A stretch of 64,000 bases of DNA, taken from Hermodice carunculata (Eukaryota; Annelida; Polychaeta; Eunicida; Amphinomidae). Below are positions 13,161 to 24,605 of this stretch, in pieces. The stretch is taken from contig OZ026630.1 of assembly GCA_964020975.1 (NCBI GenBank), positions 25,533,239 to 25,597,238 on the forward strand, given 5' to 3'. The position numbers were made by a program, and so were the translations under genes. Below the pieces are notes generated by a model. The model made no database searches, had not been told where the DNA came from, and saw only the letters and a program-made list of their open reading frames with translations. Numbering within the stretch: the first letter of the stretch is position 1; every line of letters starts with the position of its first letter.

Positions 13161-13194
13161 TGTCAATTCACCATGATTGCATGGTGAATTGACA
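13161..13194. repeat. Perfect 15-bp hairpin
   Basis: TGTCAATTCACCATG is followed by the 4-base loop ATTG and then its exact complement. Outside the perfect stem, AAATTACAAAAC and its loose complement extend the pairing by several more bases. It may be the remnant of a small fold-back element or a chance AT-rich palindrome. Confidence 0.7.
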
Positions 13195-13209
13195 ATTTTT
13201 TAATTTGAT

Positions 13210-15780
13210 GAAAGATATTGAGTGGTAAATAGGAAAAACACTTTATGTAAGGGTATAACTGTACGTAATTTGTGGAACTTTTCAACGTGTAATTCTGTTT
13301 GAAACATTGTCGGATAAGAATAGCCCCGGCCGGACCTTATTTTGTATTTGGGTCTCTATTAACTACAAAATGACCAAAATATAGCCTACGTGGTCATGCT
13401 TCTTGTATTACCCCTATTATTCCTTATTGGTGGTAAGAAATCCATACTAACGCTGTCGTTCATGATTATTTGTTGATAATACCTATTACCAGTGTTATGC
13501 TGTCACTTTCAGAAACAATAAAACCGCCAGATTAAATCAACAGCGAAACATGCCCAACCTTTTGCAAGGAGTCCGTCCAAACAAGCAACAGCTTTATGTG
13601 CTTGGCATGTTTCTTCAGTTACTCCAAGTTCCAGGATAATCGGAGTAACGTTTCTATTCAGTTCCACTTATCCTAGGCCTATTTACTCCCATTTCGTCCG
13701 TTTTTTCTTCTTGGGTTGCTGCTGTTATAACCGCATCACTACTGCGAAAAGCGCTCTAAAAGAGAGCGACATAGAAAACACAAATGGTGTTGAAATATAG
13801 TAATATTGCTTGTCGCTAACCTGACCAAGCACAAAAAGATTAACTCCCTCAGTGTCAACTGCGACTAAGATCGAACTACTTAAAACGGACAGCTCTGAAT
13901 TATAATAAGGGTGCTGGATTCATATTCCTTATAGAAAGACCTTTCATTTAAGTAGCATCCTGTAATTACATTGAATATAATCCTCCAGGTAACAACTTTC
14001 CTTTGGTCCGATTAAGCCCAAAGGGCGCCGAGGAAACTGTTGATTCAGTCAAACATGTGGAACTGAAAGAGTTTTTAAAACGTTTAAAAGATCGCGGAGA
14101 TTAGTCATATGGCATGACTGCATACTTTATAATGATAATGACTTGGAAACTTTATCACTTGCTTGCCTTCAATGGAAATCATACATTTCCACGTTATTTG
14201 CCTCGGTAAGAGTTAACGTTCAAAGCAAAATTGAATGTATGTTTGTTTGCTATTGAATACCACCATTAAGTTATTTTTAGTAATCCCAAGAAATCTACAG
14301 TGTACAATGAAAAGGTCAAGACTCTTCCATCATATCTAATGAGAGCGAACTTGACATTTGATACAGTAATCATGCCAGCGTTATGCTAAATCATTGAATG
14401 GAAAAACACTGTAGTAGGCTAATAAATTACACCAAAAAGAAACTAACGAGTTCAATATAGCCTTCATCTACTGGTGGACTCTTCCTTACAGAGGTGCCGT
14501 CATATTTTTACAGCTTGCAAGTTAACAATTACATGTCCACACATTCAAGTACAGGGTCTGTACATTTCGTTGCAACAGACAATGATGTATAAAATAGTGG
14601 GGGTATCTGGGCTTCTATTTATAAAAAAGTTTTATGTGTTATGTTTTGACAAAATTATGATAGAAAGATGTTTTTTCATGATATCACATGCGGTAAGAAA
14701 CTTTCACTTCTTGTGTCACGGTAATTGCCGAATGTTAAATTCCAGTGCCATTTTTGTGTTGATACACGAGAACGCCCATATTGAAATTAATTTTGTAACA
14801 GAATATTCAACTAAACACCGGTATTAATATCAGCAAAATGGAAAAACCTGTTCCGCACAACCAAACTACATATAGTGATATTTAACACACCGCTAATTCA
14901 AGCCCATTTTACATGGTACTGCTCCTGGGAAATATATACATCATGAATGTATCCTAAAAATTGTTAGATTAAAAAGTAAATTAAGGATAATGTGACCAAA
15001 TATTTAGCTTCACTCATCGTCATGCTATCCAAGCAAATGATGGCAATACGTATGGAACACGGACATTATCTACACTGTAACCCCTACATGTCATTCCATG
15101 ACCTTTGTACTGTAACATTTTCGAACATCAATTTTCCAGAATTGGTGAAGGATAAAAATGTCACCAATTTCATTTTGTTGGACATCTATGTCATGTCTTC
15201 TTCGTGGGACCAAAAATACGGTTATTTAAAGAAAACCGGATGCTACTGCTGAGGAAAAGTGGGGAAATTGATACCTATGAAAATTTGGTGTTCACAGTAT
15301 ATTGAATAGTAAAGTATTTTTGTCACGTGGTTGCATGAGTTAGCCGAATACAATTTTTACTCGGCATTCTTGATGTCAATGTATCCCGTAAAATCGTAAT
15401 CTGTTAGCTTGTCATACGCGATGAAGCCAGCCTATGCTATGGAATACGTAACCTTTACAGTTCAACATAAAACTGGAGTATCAATAACACCAGCATGGTG
15501 GTTAACGGATCATTTTAAAGGCTAAATGCCGTCATCTTGGGCATCAAAGTCTTATGAAAGCAAAATTTAAGACGACCATTTTTTGGATCCCAAAGCTATC
15601 ACTAACATTCGTGTCATGAATTTGATTGATTCATCCTCTTGGGTTCTTTATGGTATATACAGATGATATTTGTGATATGGACTGAAAAAAATGCGTTTTG
15701 ATTTCTTCCAAAGCATATTCGATTGAGCTTTAAAGAAAGGAAATCATCTTCAGATCTAAGCTTGTAATTACAGGGGGGAG
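13210..15780. other. Gene-free stretch, unrecognised
   Basis: The longest frame (14,474-14,827, 117 codons, plus strand) has no domain, signal peptide or codon pattern that suggests a gene. Another frame (14,992-15,252) is equally anonymous. No repeats shared with the rest of the window were seen. Confidence 0.4.
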
Positions 15781-15786
15781 AGATAG

Positions 15787-15810
15787 GTAGATAGATAGAT
15801 AGATAGATAG

Positions 15811-15870
<60 letters not shown>
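15787..15870. repeat. (GATA)n then (GA)n microsatellite
   Basis: About six GATA units are followed, after a short GAGG interruption, by roughly 27 GA units. Confidence 0.95.
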
Positions 15871-15873
<3 letters not shown>

Positions 15874-16187
15874 TATGACCTGCTTTCTGTGGCCGAAATA
15901 ATTATCTTTGATTTGTAAAGCTATCCGCACAATTCATGTATCGAAGAAAAGTTTAAAGAAACCTGAGCCTTTCGGCCGAAGCAGTATGAAGGATAATGTT
16001 TTAATTGTAATCTTTCATTTGATTTGTCTTTCATTGATTTCAATTGGTAGACAAACCAATGAGAGCCCATGGTGCTTTTAATAAAATACCAACTCCTCCC
16101 ATTTTCAAAGTGGCATCGTTTTCAAACTTATTTTGCCGATAGAACTTCGATTAGGTGCTTATTTGTCCTTTGTAGAAATAGGAGAAA

Positions 16188-16342
16188 GCAAATCCAGTAT
16201 GGGTGACCAATTGGGGATAACGTTAGGATCACTCGTCGTTGGTTTTTCATGTTCTCGCTCGGCACACCGCGCGAAAACATGAAAATCAAACAACTCGTCA
16301 TCCCAACCTTTAACTCAATGGGCTGCACACACTGGATTCTTT
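16188..16342. repeat. Large imperfect fold-back (about 75-bp arms)
   Basis: The left arm (about 16,190-16,263) and the reverse complement of the right arm (about 16,264-16,340) align end to end. Both contain, in order, AATCCAGT, CCAATTG/CCCATTG, a GATNACTCGTC/GATGACGAGTT block and TTTTCATGTT. The arms meet with almost no loop at CGGCACACCGCG. By eye the arms are about three-quarters identical. Pairing probably extends further out to GAGAAAGCAAATCC and its counterpart near 16,345. Overlapping frames on both strands translate to related peptides because of the symmetry and are not genes. Confidence 0.7.
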
Positions 16343-16960
16343 TGCCATACTATGATAGCCAAGGCCTGCTTCATGGATGGTTGTATTGCCAGGAAAGTTT
16401 GTATGCGGCTACCTGTGCATATGCAGCATGACTTGCTAGGCAATTGAAAACTCAATGAATTTAGATCAAACATGTTGGGGCCTGCATGGATGCTCTTTTT
16501 ATGAAGGATATAAATGTGGAAACTTGATATGAAATAGATGCACAAGAAAGTTGAGAACTGGTATGAGATTAAGGTGTTTTATCCGTGATAAAGAGCGCTA
16601 TAGCATGTGCCATGAACATCCAACAATGTAAAGCTTAAAGTACATTTAAGACTCCCTAACTAGACCCACTCAAGTATTGACTAGTTTTTCTACTAGGCTT
16701 ACCCTCTATTTCAAAGTTGAATTTGGAAAGCGAATTGGTTGAATACACAAGTGCTGACAGAAAAATAATGTTCAGAGGGTCACAGTGTATGGTTAGTTGG
16801 TATTTTAAAAAAACACCACGCATATAAGTGCTTATAATTTAGCGCGCAATAAGTGCTCATCAGCACACTGATTGACAATGAGGAGTACAGAACAACACCA
16901 TCACATTTTCAGGCCCACGAAAGAAATAGACTTTGTGGTATTGTCCGATTTGGTGAGATT

Positions 16961-17061
16961 TAGAAAGCCATTTCACATGAAAGCTTGCTGATACGGTTTA
17001 TCCTGCTTTCACAGAAAGCTATTGCACATGAAAGCTTGCTGATATACTTTATCCTGCTTTC
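16961..17061. repeat. Tandem duplication, 51-bp period
   Basis: Two adjacent copies start at 16,961 and 17,012. Both contain ACATGAAAGCTTGCTGATA followed by TTTATCCTGCTTTC, with a handful of differences. Confidence 0.85.
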
Positions 17062-17989
17062 CCCGCCTACTCACAGTCTCTGTCAAATTAGACACTGGGG
17101 ACTTAATTAACTTGTCAAAAGATACTGTATCTCTGTGTACAATGATCTTTTATGTAGATTGATATATTTCAAATCCGAATATGAAATGTATTGCATACAG
17201 TGCCAGACTATTGCCCTTACCAAGACCTTATGTATTGTAGACCAAACTAGGCAAATGTATTGGTCTTTGGTTTCATGTGTGTACATTTAATGAAAATTTA
17301 TGAATTTCTCTGTCACATAAGAAAATGTATTAAATCCTCAGGGGGTCTTTCATCGGACGTATAACCTCGCAAAATTTCTCTTGCATCTGCTAGCTCTCAT
17401 TTCATATTCATAATATCTACCGTTAACACATTGTTGAATATGAGGAGCACGGACTAGGGCACAGATTGACAACTTAATCTACATCCACGTTTCGTTTTCT
17501 GGCTGTGTCTGTCCATGAAATCTTGGCAATATACTGTCTGGTGATGCATCTGTAGTTAAGATGTTGCTACCACCATATAACACTCAGTCACTAGCACGTA
17601 TCCAAGTGTCAACTTACAAAAATAGCAAATATCAGCGTGATTGTTTTATTGTACAAAATGTGAAACAAAGCAATATCCACCTTGTGTGGTAAAAACCCTT
17701 TAGTAGATACAGCTGGTAGTTGCATTGCCGCCATAAAACAGGTTAGATGTAAAGCATGTACAACTTAAAATATTGGAATCTCCCATTCAAGAGGGGTGTA
17801 CTTTCTGAAAAGAGCTTTATCTATTTGTTCGTGTTGCTTGACTCGCGTCATACCTGCGTAGCAACAAACACTCTATTGATGTATTTGTAGTGATTAATTT
17901 CCTTGAAAAACTGGATTGCCACAAGAAACCAAACTTAGTAGATCAAGATTTGAAAAAATGAAACACAGTTAGTAGAAAAGGTTCGTAGA

Positions 17990-18565
17990 AACTATGATAA
18001 AATATAAAGACAAAAATTAATTAAGATCATGGCAAAACGTGACTGGGAAAGATAAAGAACTAAATACCATAAAGAAGCAAAATGTGACATAAAACAAACA
18101 AACAAATGGACAAATAAATGCAACATGGAAACTGGTGTAAGATGAATTGGAATAAAGTGAACAAACTGTGGCAACTTAGAAGAGGAAAACGACGAAGTAG
18201 CTCATCAAGATACCAGGAAAGATAGTAAAGCAAATTATCACTTGCGCAGCATATCAGTGACCTAGAATCAGAAATTGAACATTTGAATGGGTAGCACACC
18301 CACTTACAAAAAGTCGCAGAGAGGATGAATGGATTTGAGACAAAAATAAGCCTAAACAATTCCCCAAGAAGAAATTGAGCAGATCAAAATCATGACAGAA
18401 AAGGGACCTTTCTAGTATGTGTACAATTAGTGACCTTAACGTGATGTTTATTTAACTTGTCATTATGTATGTGAGATGTACCTGTATATGCATGTATTAT
18501 GCAAAATACCACGTTTTGCATGTGTGATACAGCAATAAAGTTCAGTTCAGTTCATAGCCACACCT
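17990..18565 (+). mobile_element. Retroposon remnant with AATAAA and (GTTCA)n tail
   Basis: The stretch ends with GCAATAAAGTTCAGTTCAGTTCA, a polyadenylation signal followed by a short private tandem repeat. That is a typical end for CR1/L2/I-type LINEs and their SINE relatives. Upstream, from about 18,175, a few short codon strings (for example HISDLESEIEH near 18,258) look like decayed coding sequence in broken frames. No reverse transcriptase motif is visible, so the class and clade are open. Confidence 0.45.
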
Positions 18566-19294
18566 GCAGGTCTCAAATATTTATCAATGTTCCTTATTCA
18601 TTTACAATGATACCTCATGATCTGCTTAGCGTCAACATATATTAACTTGTTGAATAGCTTCAGATACTGGACCACCGAACGTTTATGCAAAGACAATGAA
18701 ATTCAATTTCGCAGTTGTGAAACGTGATGCTATCGCAATATTACGTTGAACAGCTCATGGTCATGTACCAGTACTCGGATGACTGTTCTGATGTCAGATG
18801 GCAGATGAAACTGGCCGCAAACCAACATCCAAATTCCCAAGAGGGAAAAAGATTCATGGTAAAAGACTTAACGGATTAGTATGACAAGTCTTTGGTAACT
18901 TACTGTCCGGAAATTGATCGTCATTAAGGGAAAGTTCTATTAGTTGTCTATTTAAAAATTGGTTGTGTGTATAGGATTGATACGATGGCAATATATCATG
19001 TATCCCGTGGTAGTAATTACTGTCTGGGGAGACAATATATCCATATAAAATTGGTAAGAGAGTCTTTGTTCATTTGGTGACTACAGAGGATAAATTTCAA
19101 CTTTCGATGAAAAATGAGACAAACATTTCGAAATGCTAACCACATGAACGTGTTTATTTTTTTGTGATAATATACGCCCAGAATCTACTGATTAGTCCAC
19201 ACTACAACATTGAATGACGATTTTGTGTCATTGACAGAAACAAACAAACAAATAAAGAAAACAAGACAAACAAAAAACACTCCAAACCCTCAAA

Positions 19295-19299
19295 ACACA

Positions 19300-19344
<45 letters not shown>

Positions 19345-19358
19345 ACACACACACACAG
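19295..19358. repeat. (CA)n microsatellite
   Basis: About 30 CA units with one TACA and one CCCA interruption. Confidence 0.95.
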
Positions 19359-19930
19359 CAAAAAGAAAAAAAAGAATTAAACTGGATGTAGTCAACTTGA
19401 TATCAAAGTAGGCCCAGGGTTCGGGCCCTTTGTAAGGCATCTGCCCGGACAAAGTATCTGCTTTGGGTGTCAGCAATACACCAAACAGATACCATGTTAA
19501 CTTATCTGCAAATGAACACGGGGAAAGGTACTTTGTTTTATTGAATGTACATTTATTTGTATCACAGACGGATTCCAATTTTTATCCTGTGGCTCTCTGG
19601 AACATCACATAATTACATCCCTTATTACCACTTAAATAAAAACCCACCAGTATTTTCGGACCTGTATACACTATCAGAGCAACCTCCTTGCCTAAGCTCA
19701 AGCTATCACTCAGCAGGGGCACTTGGCAGGTCCGACTAGTGCTGTTACTTAAACCAAAGCCTGGGGGCGACTTCAGTGTCTGATAAATTATTCCTATTCT
19801 GTGGCCCACCACCCCCACCAACTGGTAATTTCAAGCTGTTGTATTTACATTTTTAAGTAATACTCACACTGGAAAAGTCCCATTTTGTACTTTACATTGC
19901 ATTCATTCGACAAATCAACCTTCCGTTAAT

Positions 19931-20148
19931 CACATGTGTAGTGTGGATACTACCTCTTCAAAATATTGAATCAGGTCTCCACCACAAACTTGGCTGCTAT
20001 TTTGAAAATTGTGGATTAAGCACCCCATGGTTTGTAAATCACATGTGTAGTGTGGATACTACCTCTTCAAAATATTGAATCAGGTCTCCACCACAAACTT
20101 GGCTGCTATTTTGAAAATTGTGGATTACGCACCCCATGGTTTGTAAAT
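19931..20148. repeat. Recent tandem duplication, 109-bp period
   Basis: The 109-bp segment beginning CACATGTGTAGTGTGG is repeated immediately, with only about one substitution before the far end (GGATTAAGCACC against GGATTACGCACC). The near identity points to a recent event. No gene lies within it. Confidence 0.95.
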
Positions 20149-20524
20149 GAGGATAGTAGTATCCGGACGAGGCGGTAGGGTATAGTATATGTAACCAAAA
20201 GTATACATTTTGCAAATATTGCTTCAATAATGATATGATATATGCTGTGGCCGCGATTCACTTTGATAACCAAATCAACTATATTTTTGTGCAACTGTTC
20301 TGCAATGCATTGCACCATGTTCAAAATTTTGCATGGCTCGAGGTATCGTGCTGCATTTGGGTTTGAAACTAATGATGATAACTGCTTCAGACACAGCCGA
20401 GCGGGCAGATTAAAGTTAAGATAGTAAGTCCTGTTTAAAAAGTACTCTTACGATCGTTTGCCCTGGTAACTCGTAGAACGGACACATGGAACCTAGCAAA
20501 CCATTACGATAACGATCACCGTGC

Positions 20525-21150
20525 AACCGTGGCTGTGCTGTTTCACCGAATAACCGTGGCTACGCCTTTATATTGAACATTGTGTTGCTATGCTCTTTCT
20601 CCGGCCCAAATTAACCCTCCAGACAAGTTGAAATAAAATGCGGTGTTTGAGATGATTTTACGGCAAAATAAAGACTCATGACAGCCGCTTCTTTGATAAG
20701 ATGTTTCAACCGGGGTTATGGCTATGCTATTTCACCGAGCAAACATGGCCATGCAGCCATGCTCTTTCTCCGACGCAAGTTAATCCTTCACTCCATTAAT
20801 GTTGACATGAAATACTGTGTTTGAGTTGACTTTTCTGCAAAATAACGGCACGAGACGGCCACTGTCAGCCGAAAAAATTTCAGCCTGCGTTAATTTTACC
20901 AGGGAAGGGCGTCTCGTAACTTTTTTTAATCCTATGTTTCATTAAAATTATTTAGGGTCGGGCCTTTTCAGAGGGGTCGGTCGATTTATCGGAACCACGC
21001 ATGTCATTTTGCTAGACCTGAGATAACTTGGACATTTGTTGAAACATGTTTAGAATGGATGTTCTTTCTCCTTGTACACGTTACATCCTCTGACCTCAGT
21101 TTAATTTGTTACCTAGGCACAACAGAAGGCACTTGTCTATAGCTTAAAGG
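20525..21150 (+). repeat. Dispersed repeat family A, copy 1, with internal duplication
   Basis: This copy aligns with the minus strand of 60,770-61,170 over several hundred bases. Shared blocks include GCTCTTTCTCCGAC, TGTGTTTGAGTT, CGGCAC(A)CGAC, GGGGTCGGTCG, TATCGGAACCAC, TAACTTGGACAT, GTTACCTAGGCACA and AAGGCACTTGT. The first part is internally duplicated, with a TTTCACCGA-containing unit at about 20,531 and again at about 20,721. There is no open frame, terminal inverted repeat or poly(A), so the class is unknown. It might be the long untranslated part of an autonomous element. Confidence 0.75.
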
Positions 21151-21289
21151 GGACTTGTAAGTTCTAGGGCGTTATAGAGTTGCCAAATTTATCTGTAGTT
21201 CGACACTAGAGGACCGCTATGGAAATAAGTTAAGCTACGGCTTACTTTTTACCGTTATCGTTTTATACAAACAGGGTCATCTCATTTAA

Positions 21290-21396
21290 GGGTTCTCATG
21301 TTTTTCATTTCATAGGTACTCATTGTATTTTATATTGTCATACTTCCTGATTTAACCTGATTTGTATAATAAATTAAATCAAATCAAATTAAATGG
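21290..21396 (+). mobile_element. Retroposon 3' end with (AAATC)n-like tail
   Basis: The segment runs TTGTATAATAAATTAAATC, then AAATCAAATTAAAT. The layout, with AATAAA followed at once by a pentanucleotide tail, matches LINE 3' ends. It closely resembles the AAATAAAATC tail of the LINE ending at about 24,605. The upstream body is lost or unrecognised. Confidence 0.45.
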
Positions 21397-21451
21397 ACTT
21401 GAAAAGTTCTGTTAGCTTTGTGCTTTCAGGCGTCCAACTGTGGCACCACCT

Positions 21452-21519
<68 letters not shown>

Positions 21520-21520
21520 A

Positions 21521-21580
<60 letters not shown>

Positions 21581-21586
21581 AATAAT
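21452..21586. repeat. Compound (CTA)n(AAT)n microsatellite
   Basis: About 22 CTA units are followed by about 20 AAT units, with TGA interruptions at the end. Frames of 64-120 codons on both strands here (poly-Thr/Ile, poly-Ser/Tyr) are translations of the array. Confidence 0.97.
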
Positions 21587-21756
21587 GTTCCTCCATTTCA
21601 AGAGAAAATCTAAGCACCATGCATCAAAAACGTACATCGAAATTGGATTCGAACGTAGGCCTGCAAATATAATACGACTGAACATACACATTGAAATCAG
21701 GAAGATGGTTCTATGGATACGTTTCGTTTCCTCGTTACCGAAAAAGGCCAGATGAA

Positions 21757-22847
21757 AAGTAATCGTTGCAGGAAGAAAAGAACAAGGTTACACACCCCAT
21801 TGTATGTTATTAATGCATGTCTATGTATTATTAATGACAAGCATATTGAGAACTGAATGGACATTGCCATTGGTCTTGGCTTCTGAAGTTTTGTAAATGA
21901 ACTCTTTTTTTTATTTTACCGGAGAACAATTTATCAGATCACAGTACCTGTATTCAGAATGATTACTGAGGGAATTAAGTGCAACCAGGCCTACATAAAG
22001 CAGATGTAGTGTATATGTTGACCAAACAACATAAGTCACCAGCTTCCAACGGGGTGCAATAAACACCCTAACCCCCCCCCACCCCCACCCCCCCCCAAAA
22101 AAAACACACACACACAAAAACAAAAAATAATGAACCCCGCGTCCCAATTTGTTTGGCATGACGGCAAGCGTTGGTGTAGTATATGGCTGTGCGTGAGCCC
22201 ACCGGGCCGACAGGTGATCAGATGGCGTCAGGTAAGGCCAGAAATAACATTTGCACAGGAACAGGTATACTGCGAAAGCCATTTGTAGAAACTGTGAAAA
22301 GAAACGTGTCTTACTGAACAAAAGATCGAATAGTCACAAACTGACACAATGTTTTTACAGTTGCAAGTCTTATGCTGAAGTCACCGAGAAAAACATCCTT
22401 GTTCAAAACCACAATCATATTTTCAAAATCAGGGCTAATCAGAGAGTTTGTGTACGGAAAGCCTTCCATTACGAACAGCAAAAAGGTGTGTCCGATGGGA
22501 TGAGCTAATAAAATGAGGGGGCAGATATTTGACATAACTATGATGGATGAACTCCAGTTATGTAGTTTCCCAGAGCTGGAACAACTGAAAACACTTCACA
22601 TATACCACGTGTAAATTCTAGTGGCGTATTACTGAAAAACGGCCAAAAAATGACGACAGTACTTTCCTAAGATTTCTGTCCGATATAATCAGGGAGAATT
22701 AAGGGTGCCAGGAAGTGAACATATGATATTTCTGGATTCTCAGCAGTAGAAATACGTTTTATGTACGAGTTCACATCGACATTCTAACCTTACTGAATCT
22801 GCTACTCTATGTATATGCTTTTGTATTTATTATCAGCTGTACCATAC
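21757..22847. other. Gene-free stretch; C-rich run at 22,072-22,097
   Basis: A poly(C)-rich tract with CACACA follows at 22,072-22,116. The 136-codon minus frame at 21,911-22,321 crosses this low-complexity DNA and shows no domain. I see nothing else. Confidence 0.4.
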
Positions 22848-22892
22848 AATATATATGTATATATAATATTTATATATATATATGTATATAAT

Positions 22893-22955
<63 letters not shown>
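22848..22955. repeat. (TA)n-rich microsatellite
   Basis: An impure TA array with TGTA and TAAT interruptions precedes the LINE fragment, which begins a few bases downstream. Confidence 0.95.
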
Positions 22956-22959
<4 letters not shown>

Positions 22960-24605
22960 ATCGGGATTGTCGATAAATTTCGAGGCCAGACAGAAGAGAG
23001 TCCATTGAAAATAACAACGTATTCGTGAGTTACAGAGCTGTATCCACTTGGGATCTTAATGGAATAGCGCGTAAATCTCTCATAGCACCACCCACTCTAC
23101 GTTTACTGCCCCGTGCAGTGCTGGCTGATACCAAACGTAAGCTTAAGTCCAGCATATGATTTCCACCCTTTCAGTGTCATATAATGGCACGGACATAAAA
23201 CGTAGTGACTCAGTAAAATATTTGGGTGTCATCTTAGACAGTTCCTTGTCCAGAGAATCCATGATCAAAACCACTGTAAATAAATCAAATTCTAGACCAA
23301 AATTTCATGTTTTGACATGGCCTATCCCTAATTCTTACTCAAATTTCAGACTAAATTTTTATGTATAGACATGCCCCATCCCTAATTCTTAAGGCATGAA
23401 AAACCCTCTCATCAGCAGTAATACAATATCCATTTGACTATTGCTGTTCCTCCTGGTACTCCTGTATATCCAAAACTCGCCAAAAAAGGCTTCATGTCAT
23501 GCAAAACAAAATAACCGTTTCATTCTGAACATGGTCCCTCGGGATCACTTTGGCAAAAGGTGATGGACACGGTTGGTACACTTAATGTCGAAGACCGGGT
23601 TACACAATTGAAACTGAATCATGTTTTTAGGATACATAACAACACTGCACCCGCGTACATGCACCATCACTTTCATAATGTAAATGATCAGCACCAATAT
23701 TTTACCAGGTTCAACCAAAACAACAGTAATTTATCCGTACCAAGTGTCAAAACTACTGCTGCTAATTCTTTCTACTTCACCGCCATCAAAAGTTTGAACG
23801 AATTACCGGTGCAATTACAATCAATATTAGACAAAAGGAATTTAAACTTCAACTAAAAGCACACGTTTCAGAAAAAGCCAAAAAAAAGGACAATAGTGAC
23901 TTCATTTATTATTAATGTTTATTGTGACGGTGCTGCACACAGCTTATACTAAGTTGTAGTAGATATACAGTGATCTTTCATCTATTTTCATTCGAAATTA
24001 GTCTTGTTTACATTTTAATTTATCACTAAATGTATTCACATGTATTCGCTTTTATTTTTTTTTGTCCCTAATTTTTATATCCAGGTACACAATGGAAATA
24101 AGCAAGGCAATCAAGCCAGCTTTCTCGGGATATCCTGGTGCCAGTCTTTTTACAAATTCCTATTATCATTTGATTTTATTTTACATACGTATTTTAATTT
24201 GTTTACTCCCTGATGTGATTTCCTAAATTCATTGTGATACATCCTGTGGTTTTCATGTGCCGATTTTGAATATTTGTAAGTATTGTTTATGGTCTCAACA
24301 GGTTTGCTGATGGGGGATCTTTATGATGTAGACTGTATTTTTATACCCATCAACAAAATACCATGGATATGTATGAAATGGTGCAGTTGCAATGAAGGTC
24401 ATTCATTCATTCATGTGATACCTTGTGATACCTTATATTTGTAAAGTTTTATTTTATATACATATTTCTGTGATATGTCTTTACATATTGTGATGGGGGG
24501 GGGGGTGATTATGCCTCTTTTAGTTGTGTAATTATCTGTATTCAGTTGTATATCGTTTATATTTATGTATTATGTGACTGACACCAAATAAAATCAAACC
24601 AAATC
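22956..24605 (+). mobile_element. Non-LTR retrotransposon (LINE), 3' part, decayed
   Basis: The C-terminal end of a LINE reverse transcriptase is visible. SDSVKYLGVILDSSLS (about 23,196-23,243) is the widely conserved VKYLGV/LGV-x-LD block after the palm. A later frame (23,560-23,856) gives LKLNHVFRIHNNTAPAYM and, near its end, SFYFTAIKSLNELPVQLQSI, the typical AxxxWNxLPxxL-like tail with Trp lost. Between them the frame is broken at least twice. No YADD or endonuclease domain is present, so the copy is 5'-truncated. A 3' UTR of about 700 bp ends in CAAATAAAATCAAACC with an AAATC-type tail. CR1/Rex/Daphne-like clades of the Jockey superfamily fit best. A TCATTCATTCATTCATG run near 24,399-24,415 could mark the tail of a second, nested retroposon. 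Confidence 0.7.

Noticed and set aside
16128-16431. Two related peptides on opposite strands (FSRGVPSENMK and FSLGTPRENMK)
   Set aside because: The similarity follows from the palindrome at 16,188-16,342. Neither is a credible gene.
21389-21755. 100-120-codon frames with poly-Ile, poly-Val, poly-Thr and poly-Ser
   Set aside because: Translation of the (CTA)n(AAT)n array on both strands.
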